Assembly (NCBI GenBank): GCA_036396755.1
Contig: DASWKG010000087.1
Coordinates: forward strand, 1-25,177
Source: DASWKG01 sp036396755
Lineage (GTDB): Bacteria; Actinomycetota; UBA4738; CALAEC01
Direction of reading: 5' to 3'
Length of the DNA stretch: 25,177 nucleotides
The translations under genes were made by a program, and so were the position numbers. Under the pieces are notes generated by a model that searched no databases, was not told where the DNA came from, and worked only from the letters and a program-made list of their open reading frames with translations. Shown here one piece after another: positions 14,797 through 21,489 of the stretch. The number at the start of each line of letters is the position of its first letter. Position 1 is the first letter of the stretch.

Positions 14797-14946
14797 AGCC
14801 TTCTTCAGGGTTTCCTGAAGGTTCGTGACCGCCTCGTCGGTGGAGATCTCCGCCGCCTCGGCCGCCGCCTTGAACTGGTCGTAGGTGATGTGCCGGCTGT
14901 CGCCGTGGTCGGCGTTCAGCTCACCGCATCCGCACGTCAGACACAT
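14794..14946 (-). CDS. 50-residue CxxCxC small protein
   Basis: This short gene starts at ATG 14946 with an excellent Shine-Dalgarno (AAGGAGG, 7 bases before ATG on the minus strand) and reads 50 residues to TAG at 14794-14796. The N terminus is MCLTCGCGELNADHGDSRHI, giving Cys2, Cys5 and Cys7 plus His14 and His19, a plausible metal- or thiol-active site. Residues 21-48 form an acidic amphipathic helix (YDQFKAAAEAAEISTDEAV and onward). I recall similar MC-x-TCGCG mini-proteins with a following HGD in actinobacterial genomes, without known function. A -35/-10 pair with 17-bp spacing lies upstream. The gene is probably transcribed with the DUF2231 gene. Confidence 0.8.
   Translation of the reverse strand: MCLTCGCGELNADHGDSRHITYDQFKAAAEAAEISTDEAVTNLQETLKKA
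14803..14820. other. Perfect 7-bp hairpin at the end of the 50-aa gene
   Basis: CTTCAGG and CCTGAAG flank a 4-base loop. In the minus-strand mRNA it lies 6 bases before the stop codon and just upstream of the DUF2231 promoter. There is no U-run, so attenuation or mRNA protection is more likely than simple termination. Confidence 0.35.
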
Positions 14947-14997
14947 GGTCCTTCCTCCTTCCGGGGGCTCTCGTCCCCACTCGCTTCGGACCTATAA

Positions 14998-15026
14998 ACA
15001 ATAGTCGTTAGTTGTACGAAGGGCAA
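14998..15026 (-). promoter_or_regulatory. -35/-10 promoter of the 50-aa gene in an AT-rich island
   Basis: On the minus strand TTGCCC (15021-15026), a 17-base spacer and TATTGT (14998-15003) form a standard sigma-70 promoter. The spacer and -10 carry a dyad ACAA...TTGT (14998-15015), possibly an operator. The stretch 14991-15017 is unusually AT-rich for this genome. It begins right after the rdgB stop. Confidence 0.55.
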
Positions 15027-15027
15027 C

Positions 15028-15606
15028 TCACCCGAGGCCCTTCCGCAGGGCCTGGAGCGCCCCGCCCCGGTGGCTGAGCCGGTCCTTCACCTCCGGGGGA
15101 AGCTCGGCCATCGTGACGTCGTATCCACGAGGCTCGAACACCGGGTCGTAGCCGAAGCCGCCGGTCCCCCGCGGCTCGGAGCGGATGCTGCCCTCGCACG
15201 TTGCCTCGGCCCACACGGCCCGCCCGTCGGGCCAGGCGATGGCGGCGACGGCACGATACCGGGCCGCCCGCGGCGGTGGGGTGTCGCTCAGCGCCGCGAG
15301 CAGGGCGTCGAGGTTCTCGGGGTCGGTCGCCCCCTCGCCGGCGAAGCGAGCCGAGCGCGGGCCGGGCCCGCCCCCGAGCGCGTCGACCTCGAGGCCGGAG
15401 TCGTCGGCCAGCGCGGGGAGACCGGTGGACGCGGCGACCGCTCGGGCCTTGAGGAGCGCGTTCTCGAGGTAGGTCTCCCCCGTCTCCTCCACGTCGGGCC
15501 AGGCCGCGTCCGTCACCCACTCGACGGGCCAGCCCGCGGCGATCGCGCGGATCTCACGGATCTTGCCGGGGTTGCGCGAGGCGATGACGAGGCGATCGGG
15601 CAGCAC
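15028..15606 (-). CDS. rdgB: RdgB/HAM1 non-canonical purine NTP pyrophosphatase
   Basis: A 192-residue enzyme that hydrolyses dITP, ITP and XTP to monophosphates, keeping deaminated purines out of DNA and RNA. Family motifs are ASRNPGKIREI at 9-19 for the triphosphate, ADDSGLEVDALGG at 67-79 with catalytic Asp68/Asp69, PGPRSARFAG at 81-90, GGFGYDPVF at 149-157 and SHRGGAL at 178-184 for base recognition. The length is normal. The GTG start at 15606 lies 5 bases after the rph stop; the upstream part of the open frame is an rph shadow. It is the last gene of the leftward run; rph-rdgB adjacency is common in actinobacteria. It precedes the AT-rich promoter of the 50-residue gene. Confidence 0.95.
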   Translation of the reverse strand: MLPDRLVIASRNPGKIREIRAIAAGWPVEWVTDAAWPDVEETGETYLENALLKARAVAASTGLPALADDSGLEVDALGGGPGPRSARFAGEGATDPENLDALLAALSDTPPPRAARYRAVAAIAWPDGRAVWAEATCEGSIRSEPRGTGGFGYDPVFEPRGYDVTMAELPPEVKDRLSHRGGALQALRKGLG

Positions 15607-15611
15607 GGGCG

Positions 15612-16343
15612 TCAGGCGCCGGCCGCCTCGCGCTGGATGGCGGTGAGCCGCTCGATCCCGCCGGCGGCGAACGTCAGCATCTCGTCGAGCTGGTCGCGGG
15701 TGAAGGGCTCCTCCTCGGCCGTGCCCTGGACCTCCACGAGCAGGCCCGAGCCGGTCGTCACCACGTTGAAGTCCACCTCGGCGCCCGCGTCCTCCTCGTA
15801 GCTGAGGTCGAGGCGCGGCACGCCACCGACGATGCCGGTGCTGACCGCCGCGACGGAATCCGAGAGGACGTCGTCCGGCACCAGCCCGCGCTCGTGCAGC
15901 TTCGATAGGGCGAGGGCGAGCGCGATGTAGCCGCCGGTGATCGATGCCGTCCGCGTGCCGCCGTCGGCCTGCAGCACGTCGCAGTCGACGGTGATGGTTC
16001 CCTCCCCGAGCCGGTCGAGCTTCGTCACGGCGCGCAGCGACCGGCCGATGAGCCGCTGGATCTCCTGCGTCCGTCCCGAGGGCCGGCCGCGATTCACCTC
16101 GCGAGGAGTGCGCTCCATCGTGGACCGCGGGAGCATCGAGTACTCGCCGGTCACCCAGCCGCGCTTCTGGCCCTCGAGGAACCTCGGCACCCTCGGCTCG
16201 TAGCTCGCGGCGCACAGGACGCGGGTCTGGCCCATCTCGAACAGCACCGACCCCTCGGCCCACTCGAGGTAGCCGGTCGTGTAGCGGATCGGACGCAGCT
16301 CGTCGGCGGCGCGCCCGTCGGGCCTCGCCGCGCCGTCACTCAC
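15612..16343 (-). CDS. rph: Ribonuclease PH
   Basis: A 243-residue phosphorolytic 3'-5' exoribonuclease that trims tRNA 3' ends in the cytoplasm; it forms hexamers of RNase PH folds. Visible signs are GSVLFEMGQTRVLCAAS near 31-47, the RNA-binding arginine-rich segment EREVNRGRPSGR-like (TPREVNRGRPSGRTQEIQRL) at 79-98, IGRSLRAV at 99-106, and the phosphate-site CDVLQADGGTRTASITGG at 121-138. The GTG start at 16343 overlaps the stop of the metallo-beta-lactamase gene (GTGA); longer readings are shadows. None of the tRNA genes in the window encode CCA, so 3' trimming plus CCA addition is needed in this organism. The order MBL-rph-rdgB matches Rv1339-rphA-Rv1341 of Mycobacterium tuberculosis. Confidence 0.96.
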   Translation of the reverse strand: MSDGAARPDGRAADELRPIRYTTGYLEWAEGSVLFEMGQTRVLCAASYEPRVPRFLEGQKRGWVTGEYSMLPRSTMERTPREVNRGRPSGRTQEIQRLIGRSLRAVTKLDRLGEGTITVDCDVLQADGGTRTASITGGYIALALALSKLHERGLVPDDVLSDSVAAVSTGIVGGVPRLDLSYEEDAGAEVDFNVVTTGSGLLVEVQGTAEEEPFTRDQLDEMLTFAAGGIERLTAIQREAAGA

Positions 16344-17098
16344 GACTTCACCTCGATCGTCATCCCCTGCTCGGCGAGGAGCACCTCGCCGTCGAAGACG
16401 GCCGCCGCCTCGCGCCGGGAGCGCTCCCGGTCGAGGCCCGGCTTGATGTGGGTGAGCACGAGCCGGCCGGCCCCGGCCATCCGCGCGTGGTCGCCGGCCT
16501 CGCTGGCCCGAAGATGCAGGTCGCCCGGCACCTCGTCGTCCTCGTCCTGCCAGCTCGCCTCCGCGAGCAAGAGGTCGGCCCCCTCTGCCAGCTCGACGAG
16601 CTGGGTGCACGGTCCCGTGTCGGCCGAGTACGCGAAGACCGTGCCTCCCGCCTCGATCCGAACGCCCATCGTCTCGACGGGATGCGCCATCCGCGCCGTC
16701 CGGACGCGGAAGGGGCCGACCTCGAAGGACGAGCCCGGGTCCACCTCCCGCCGGTCGAACGCGCGCTCGAGGCCCCCTTCGGAGCTGTCGGAGACGAAGG
16801 CGTGAGCCCGCTCGAGCACCTCCGGCGGCGCGAACAGCGGGATCTCGGGCGAGGGCTCCGGCGGCCCGTAGAGTCGCGCGATGTAGTAGGCGAACAGGTC
16901 GACGAGATGGTCGGGGTGGCGGTGCGAGACCATCACCGCGTCCACGTCGTAGAGATCCTGGTGCCGCTGCAGGTTGGCAAGCGTCCCGGAGCCGAGGTCG
17001 ATCCACACGGTGAAGCCGTCCTCCCGCAGCAGGTACCCCGAGGTGGCGCCGCCCGGCGACGCGTACATCCCGTCGGCCCCGAGCACGACGAGCTCCAT
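16340..17098 (-). CDS. Metallo-beta-lactamase-fold phosphodiesterase-like protein (Rv1339 type)
   Basis: A 252-residue MBL-fold protein. The metal motif HRHPDH is at 59-64 (His59, His61, Asp63, His64), with His139, Asp160 in SADTGP and His217 in LTHIKPG completing a two-zinc site; HLRASEAG at 195-202 is the RNase Z/PDE-like signature. By fold and place in the operon it matches mycobacterial Rv1339, reported as an atypical cyclic-AMP phosphodiesterase. RNase Z-type nuclease activity is an alternative, but the protein is short and lacks a clear exosite arm. The ATG at 17098 overlaps the murI stop (ATGA) and its own stop overlaps rph (GTGA). Confidence 0.88.
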   Translation of the reverse strand: MELVVLGADGMYASPGGATSGYLLREDGFTVWIDLGSGTLANLQRHQDLYDVDAVMVSHRHPDHLVDLFAYYIARLYGPPEPSPEIPLFAPPEVLERAHAFVSDSSEGGLERAFDRREVDPGSSFEVGPFRVRTARMAHPVETMGVRIEAGGTVFAYSADTGPCTQLVELAEGADLLLAEASWQDEDDEVPGDLHLRASEAGDHARMAGAGRLVLTHIKPGLDRERSRREAAAVFDGEVLLAEQGMTIEVKS

Positions 17099-17913
17099 CA
17101 GCTCTCCCCGAGCGGCGCGAGCTCCGCGCTCGTCGCCGTGACGTCGGAGATCTCGGGGCCGAGGAACCGAGCGCCGAGGGCACGGAACGACCCGGGGTCG
17201 CCCGAGCAGAGGAACTCGTGCCGCGCGGCCGCGGCCTCGTCGCGCAGGAGGCCGCCGTCGACGAGGCGCGCGTACACCTCGCGAGCGGTCTCGTCGGCCG
17301 AGGAGATGAGCACCACGTCGGGGCCCATCACCATCGAGATGAGCCCCGAGAGCAGCGGGTAATGGGTGCAGCCGAGGATCAGCGTGTCGACGTCGGCCGC
17401 GATGAGGGGCGAGAGGTACTCGCGGGCGAGGCCGAGCAGCTCGTCGCCGGTCGTCTCCCCGCGCTCGACGAACGGGACGAAGGCGGGACACGCGCAGGAG
17501 ACGACCTCGGCCCCCGCGGACGCGACCGCCCGGTCGTACGCGTGGCTGGCGATCGTGGCCTCGGTGCCGATCACCCCGATGCGCCCCGACCGCCGCGCCG
17601 CCAGGGCGGCCCGCACGCCCGGCTCGATCACGCCGACCACCGGGACGCCCGCCTCGGCCGTGAGGTCCTCGATCGCGGCCACCTCCACGGAGTTGCAGGC
17701 CACGACCAGCATCTTCACGTCGCGCCCGAGCAGGAACGCCGCGATCTCTCGGGAGAAGCGCCGGATCTCGTCCAGGGGACGCGGCCCGTACGGGGAGCGG
17801 GCGGTGTCGCCGAAGTAGACGATGGACTCCCGCGGCAGGAGGTCGATGAGCGACCGCACGACGGTGAGGCCGCCCACGCCGGAGTCGAAGACGCCGATGG
17901 CGCCGGAGGTCAC
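17098..17913 (-). CDS. murI: Glutamate racemase
   Basis: A 271-residue enzyme that converts L-glutamate to D-glutamate for peptidoglycan. The N terminus has the substrate motif IGVFDSGVGGLTVVR at 6-20 with Asp10, the first catalytic Cys73 in VACNS (71-75), and the second, Cys182, in GCTHYPLL. YFGDTARSPYGPR at 33-45 is also characteristic. The usual ACNT is ACNS here, a conservative change. The GTG start at 17913 overlaps the cysM stop (GTGA). In M. tuberculosis a rhomboid-type gene (Rv1337) lies between cysM and murI; it is absent here. Placement after a cysteine cluster is conserved in actinobacteria and probably reflects inheritance more than function. Confidence 0.96.
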   Translation of the reverse strand: MTSGAIGVFDSGVGGLTVVRSLIDLLPRESIVYFGDTARSPYGPRPLDEIRRFSREIAAFLLGRDVKMLVVACNSVEVAAIEDLTAEAGVPVVGVIEPGVRAALAARRSGRIGVIGTEATIASHAYDRAVASAGAEVVSCACPAFVPFVERGETTGDELLGLAREYLSPLIAADVDTLILGCTHYPLLSGLISMVMGPDVVLISSADETAREVYARLVDGGLLRDEAAAARHEFLCSGDPGSFRALGARFLGPEISDVTATSAELAPLGES

Positions 17914-18842
17914 CACCACACGGTCCCCTGCACGCGCTTCTCCGCCTCCTCCAGATCGCCGGCCCAGGCCTCGGTCGACAGGTACTTCCATCCCCCGTCG
18001 GCGAGCAGGCACACGATATCGCCTTCCTCCACCCCTTCCGCAACGCGCCGGGCCACGTGGACGACCGCGCCCGAGGAGATGCCCGCGAAGATGCCCTCGG
18101 TCTCGGCGAGCTCCCGGGTGGCGGCCACCGCGTCGGCCACGCCCACCAGCAGCTTCCGGTCGAGCATCGCCTCGTCGAAGATCGGTGGGATGAACCCCGC
18201 GTCCATCGAGCGGAGGCCGTAGACGGTCTCGCCCAGCTCGGGCTCGGCCGCGATGATCTGCACCGTCGGCCGGTGCGCCCGGAGCCGGCGCCCGACGCCC
18301 ATCAGGGTGCCCCCGGTGCCGAGCCCCGCGACGAAGTGCGTCACCTCCGGGAGGTCGCGCACGATCTCCTCGCCGGTCCCCTCCTCGTGCGCGCGCACGT
18401 TCTCGGGGTTCCCGTACTGGTAGGGCATGAAGTAGCGGGGGTCCTCCGCCATCCGGCGGGCGACCTCGATGGAGCCGTTCGTCCCGGCGTCGCCCGGCGA
18501 GAAGACGATCTCGGCGCCGAACAGCTCGAGGAGCCGGACGCGCTCCTCGCTCGCGTTGTCGGGCATCACCACGATCAGGCGGTAGCCCTTCCGCCGCGCG
18601 ACGAGGGCGAGCGAGATGCCGGTGTTGCCGGAGGTGGGCTCGAGGATGACCCTGGCGGCCGTGAGCTCTCCGCTCCCCTCCGCCGCCTCGACCATGCGGA
18701 GGGCGATGCGGTCCTTCACCGACCCCGTGGGGTTCTGGCCCTCGAGCTTCGCCCACAGGCGCACGCCGGGCTTCGGAGAGAGGCGCTGGATGCCGACCAG
18801 CGGAGTGTTCCCGATCGCGCCGAGGACGTCGTCGTGGCGCAC
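17910..18842 (-). CDS. cysM: O-phosphoserine sulfhydrylase CysM (CysO-dependent)
   Basis: A 310-residue PLP enzyme that joins O-phospho-L-serine with sulfide carried on thiocarboxylated CysO, giving a CysO-cysteine adduct. PLP motifs: NPTGSVKDR at 37-45 with Schiff-base Lys43, EPTSGNTGISLA at 68-79, the PLP phosphate loop GLGTGGTLMG at 173-182, and GISSGA at 254-259. The segment VYGLRSMDAGF carries Arg211, matching the phosphate-recognising Arg220 of M. tuberculosis CysM and pointing to O-phosphoserine, not O-acetylserine. The C-terminal loop with WKYLSTEAWAGDLEEAE also matches CysM. I place the start at GTG 18842, 13 bases after the cysO stop, because the alignment begins at DVLGAIGNTPLVG; the open frame extends upstream over cysO. 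Confidence 0.94.
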   Translation of the reverse strand: MRHDDVLGAIGNTPLVGIQRLSPKPGVRLWAKLEGQNPTGSVKDRIALRMVEAAEGSGELTAARVILEPTSGNTGISLALVARRKGYRLIVVMPDNASEERVRLLELFGAEIVFSPGDAGTNGSIEVARRMAEDPRYFMPYQYGNPENVRAHEEGTGEEIVRDLPEVTHFVAGLGTGGTLMGVGRRLRAHRPTVQIIAAEPELGETVYGLRSMDAGFIPPIFDEAMLDRKLLVGVADAVAATRELAETEGIFAGISSGAVVHVARRVAEGVEEGDIVCLLADGGWKYLSTEAWAGDLEEAEKRVQGTVWW

Positions 18843-18855
18843 GGCCGCCGGTTGC

Positions 18856-19128
18856 TCAGCCGCCGGCGACGGCCGGGAGCACCGAGACCACGTCGCCATC
18901 GCTCACGACGGTCGCCATCGCCCCGAGGTAGCGGGCGTCCTCGCCGTTCACGTAGACGTTCACGTGCCGCGGCAGGCCGCCGTCGCCGGAGACGAGGCCG
19001 CTCGTGAGGCCGGGGTGCCGCGACTCGAGGTCGGTGAACAGCTCGCCGAGCGTCGCGCCCTCGCCCCGCACGACCGGCTCGCCCCCCGTGTGCCTGCGAA
19101 GGAGCGTCGGGACCTTCACCTCGATCAC
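18856..19128 (-). CDS. cysO: Sulfur-carrier protein CysO (ubiquitin-like)
   Basis: A 90-residue MoaD/ThiS-type beta-grasp protein ending in AVAGG; the terminal Gly-Gly is adenylated and thiocarboxylated by an E1-like enzyme. Segments IEVKVPTLLRRHTGGE, VNVYVNGEDARYLGAMAT and DGDVVSVLPAVAGG match M. tuberculosis CysO closely, so it is the cysteine-synthesis carrier, not a molybdopterin or thiamine one. The GTG start at 19128 overlaps the stop of the E1 gene. CysM attaches serine-derived carbon to the thiocarboxylate, and Mec releases cysteine. Confidence 0.94.
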   Translation of the reverse strand: MIEVKVPTLLRRHTGGEPVVRGEGATLGELFTDLESRHPGLTSGLVSGDGGLPRHVNVYVNGEDARYLGAMATVVSDGDVVSVLPAVAGG

Positions 19129-19940
19129 GGCGTCACCCCGCAGAACGCGTCGTAGTCGATGAGCTCGGTGACGGTCGGGCTCTTGCCGCACACGGGGCAG
19201 TCGGGGTCCCAGCGCAGCTTCACGCTCGTGAAGTCCATCGCGAGCGCGTCGAAGAGCAGCAGCCGTCCGACGAGCGGCTCGCCGGCGCCGGTGACGAGCT
19301 TGATCGCCTCCACCGCCTGGATCGAGCCGATGATCCCCGGCAGGACGCCGAACACGCCGGCTTCGGCGCACGAGGGCACGGTGCCGGGCGGCGGCGGCTC
19401 CGGGAACAGGCACCGGTAGCAGGGGTTGTCGCGGCCGGGAAGGAACACGCTCGCCTGTCCCTCGAACTGGTAGATCGAGCCGTAGACGAGCGGGATGCCG
19501 AGCAGCTGGGTCGCGTCGTTCACGAGGTAGCGGACCGGGAAGTTGTCGGTCCCGTCGACGACCACGTCGTAGCCGCCCAGGATGTCCATCGCGTTCGCCG
19601 AGGTGAGCGCCACGTCGTGGGTGAGCACCTCGACGTTCGGGTTGAGGTCGTTCAGCCGCTCGCGCGCCGAGTCCACCTTCGGGCGGCCGACGTCGTTCGT
19701 GTCGTGCAGGAGCTGGCGCTGGAGGTTCGTGAGGTCGACGTGGTCGAAGTCGACGAGGCCGAGCGTGCCGACGCCCGCCGCCGCCAGGTACATCGCCGCC
19801 GGTGAGCCGAGCCCCCCGGCGCCGATGACGAGCACCTTCGCCCGCCCGAGCTTGGCCTGGCCCTCCCCGCCGATGCCGGGGAGGAAGATGTGCCGCGCGT
19901 AGCGCAGGACCTCGTCCTCGGTGAATCGAGGCTCGGTCAT
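19125..19940 (-). CDS. moeB: E1-like adenylyltransferase (MoeB/ThiF family) for CysO
   Basis: A 271-residue activating enzyme. The ATP site includes GAGGLGSP at 40-47, DLTNLQRQ at 69-76 and DGTDNF at 129-134. Zinc is held by CYRC (174, 177) and CPVC (248, 251). Cys191 in PSCAEAGVFGVLPG is the conserved crossover Cys. The family adenylates the C-terminal glycine of MoaD-like carriers, and the next gene is cysO, so CysO is the likely substrate. M. tuberculosis MoeZ carries a C-terminal rhodanese domain that gives the sulfur; this protein ends after the MoeB domain, so sulfur must come from elsewhere. The ATG at 19940 overlaps the mec stop (ATGA). The symbol is by family only. Confidence 0.9.
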   Translation of the reverse strand: MTEPRFTEDEVLRYARHIFLPGIGGEGQAKLGRAKVLVIGAGGLGSPAAMYLAAAGVGTLGLVDFDHVDLTNLQRQLLHDTNDVGRPKVDSARERLNDLNPNVEVLTHDVALTSANAMDILGGYDVVVDGTDNFPVRYLVNDATQLLGIPLVYGSIYQFEGQASVFLPGRDNPCYRCLFPEPPPPGTVPSCAEAGVFGVLPGIIGSIQAVEAIKLVTGAGEPLVGRLLLFDALAMDFTSVKLRWDPDCPVCGKSPTVTELIDYDAFCGVTP

Positions 19941-20368
19941 ACGATCCGGACCTCCTCCTCGATCGGTGCGCCGTCCTCGAAGCGGAAGCCGCCCACGTCG
20001 GGCTCATCGTGCTCGAGCGAGAGGATCACGTAGCGGGTCCCGGGGTAGGCGGGGGTCAGCTCGCCGGTGAGCGGCTCGCGCCAGTGCGCGCTCGCGATGT
20101 CGGTGGGCGAGGGGTACGCGCCGGTGTGCGTGTGGGAGTGGAAGAACGCCGTCAGCTCCCAGCCCTGCTCCTCGACCTCGCCGAACACCTCGAGCTGCTC
20201 GCGCTCGTCGAAGCGGTAGACGACCGGGCTTTCCTCGGCGTTCCGCATCGGGTAGAAGCGGACGATCTTGCCGTCGACGCCGGCCAGCACGCCGCATGCC
20301 TCGTTCGGGCGACCCGCGAGCGCGTGACGCACCAGCTCGTCGTGGATGTCGCGAGGGACCTCAAGCAT
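19937..20368 (-). CDS. mec: Mec JAMM-type metallopeptidase (releases cysteine from CysO)
   Basis: A 143-residue zinc metalloprotease of the JAB1/MPN (JAMM) family. Glu23 in PNEACG and the motif HSHTHTGAYPSPTD at 77-90 (His77, His79, Ser87, Asp90) give the complete HxHx7Sx2D site. The family member Mec of M. tuberculosis cuts cysteine from the CysO-cysteine adduct, restoring CysO. Its gene here is next to cysO and cysM, with only the E1 gene between. The ATG lies 7 bases after TAGGAT, so an internal leaderless promoter may start here, 13 bases past the selD stop. Confidence 0.94.
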   Translation of the reverse strand: MLEVPRDIHDELVRHALAGRPNEACGVLAGVDGKIVRFYPMRNAEESPVVYRFDEREQLEVFGEVEEQGWELTAFFHSHTHTGAYPSPTDIASAHWREPLTGELTPAYPGTRYVILSLEHDEPDVGGFRFEDGAPIEEEVRIV

Positions 20369-20375
20369 GGAACTA

Positions 20376-20381
20376 ATCCTA
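20376..20381 (-). promoter_or_regulatory. -10 box upstream of mec (TAGGAT)
   Basis: On the minus strand TAGGAT is followed by 7 bases and the mec ATG, and it begins just after the selD stop codon. It suggests that mec and the following genes can be transcribed separately from selD. Confidence 0.5.
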
Positions 20382-21440
20382 TCAGCGGGATCGGATTCGA
20401 CCGGTGACGGTGATGCGGCCGGGCGGGCCCTGGGTGGTACGCCCGATCTCGTGCGCGGGGACCCCGCGGCGCTCGAGAGCCTCGCGCAGGATCTCGGCCC
20501 GTGCCTCGGAGGCGGCGATCACGAGGCCCCCCGAGGTCTGGGCGTCGGCGAGGGCGATCCGCTCGTGCTCCTCGAGGGTGCCCCAGTCGACGCCCGGGCT
20601 CACGTGGTCGAGGTTGCGGCGGGTGCCGGCCGGCACGACGCCGGCGGCGGCGAGCTCCAGCGACCCCTCGAGGAAGGGGACGGCGCCGGCATCGACCTCG
20701 GCGGCGACGCCGGACGCCGCCAGCATCCCGCGGAGGTGGCCGAGCAGGCCAAACCCGGTCACGTCGGTCGCGGCCTCGGCCCCGGCCTCGACCATCGCCT
20801 CGGAGGCGGAGGCGTTCAGGGCCGTCATCGTCTCGATCGCGGCCGCCACCTGCGCCTCGGCGGCGCGCTCCCGCTTGATCGCGGTGGTGATGATGCCGAG
20901 GCCGAGCGGCTTGGTGAGGAAGAGCGAGGCGCCCGCCGGCGCCGTCGAGTTGCGCACCATGCGGTCGAGCGCCACGAAGCCGGTGACGGCCATCCCGTAC
21001 TTCGGCTCGGGGTCGTCGATGCTGTGGCCGCCCGCGATCGCGACGCCCGCCTCCCCCGCCACCTTCTGGCCGCCGGCGAGCACGCGCGACAGCAGCTCGA
21101 GCGGCAGGGTGTCGACCGGCCAGGCGACCAGGTTCAGCGCGAGCACCGGCCGCCCGCCCATCGCGTAGACGTCGCTGAACGCGTTCGCGGCCGCGATCCG
21201 CCCCCAGTCGAAGGCGTCGTCGACGATGGGCGTGAAGAAGTCCACCGTCTGCACGAGCCCGGTGCCATCGGGCAGCCGGTAGACGGCGGCATCGTCTCCC
21301 GTCTCCGCCGCGACGATCAGCTCGGCGGGACGGTCGGTCGGCTCGAGGCGGCCCAGGACCTGGGCCAGGTCACCGGGACCCAGCTTGCAGGCTCACCCGG
21401 CGCCGTGGCTGAACCGCGTCAGGCGGATCTCCTCACGCAC
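20382..21440 (-). CDS. selD: Selenophosphate synthetase SelD, itself a selenoprotein (TGA-encoded Sec16)
   Basis: A 352-residue enzyme that makes selenophosphate from selenide and ATP, the selenium donor for Sec-tRNA and selenouridine. Codons from GTG 21440 read VREEIRLTRFSHGAG, then TGA at 21393-21395, then ACKLGPGDL. The TGA is in frame and sits exactly at the catalytic Cys of GxGCxxK, so it encodes Sec16 with Lys19 three residues on. Downstream, GDDAAVY at 48-54, TVDFFTPIVDD, AFSDVYAMGG, GGHSIDDPEPKYG and TDVTGFGLLGH confirm SelD. A hairpin of bacterial SECIS geometry follows the TGA. Ordinary prediction starts at GTG 21254 and loses 62 residues, including the active site. TATCCT lies 6 bases before the GTG. 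Partners SelA, SelB and tRNA-Sec are not in the window. Confidence 0.94.
21360..21395 (-). promoter_or_regulatory. Candidate bacterial SECIS element with Sec TGA codon
   Basis: After the TGA (21393-21395) come nine bases and a stem CTG-GGTC, loop CCGGT, GACC, then a 5-base bulge and CAG (21360-21383 on the minus strand). The apical loop starts 16 bases after the TGA and contains G residues followed by U, as SelB-binding hairpins do. The structure was folded by eye. Confidence 0.6.
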
Positions 21441-21446
21441 GGGGCG

Positions 21447-21452
21447 AGGATA
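21447..21452 (-). promoter_or_regulatory. selD: -10 box of selD (TATCCT)
   Basis: TATCCT is followed by 6 bases and the GTG start, fitting a leaderless transcript. It is back-to-back with the -10 box of the divergent repeat-protein gene, 9 bp away. Confidence 0.5.
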
Positions 21453-21461
21453 CCCCGGTGG

Positions 21462-21467
21462 TAGAGT
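21462..21467 (+). promoter_or_regulatory. -10 box of the repeat-protein gene (TAGAGT)
   Basis: TAGAGT precedes the ATG at 21490 by 22 bases, leaving room for the Shine-Dalgarno GGAGG at 21475-21479. It is divergent from and close to the selD promoter, so the two may compete or share regulation. Confidence 0.4.
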
Positions 21468-21489
21468 GCGCCCCGGAGGTGGTGCTGTC

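Noticed and set aside
21393..21395. TGA in selD read as a nonsense mutation or pseudogene
   Set aside because: The TGA is exactly at the catalytic Cys position, flanking motifs are intact in the same frame, and a hairpin follows; Sec decoding explains all of it better.
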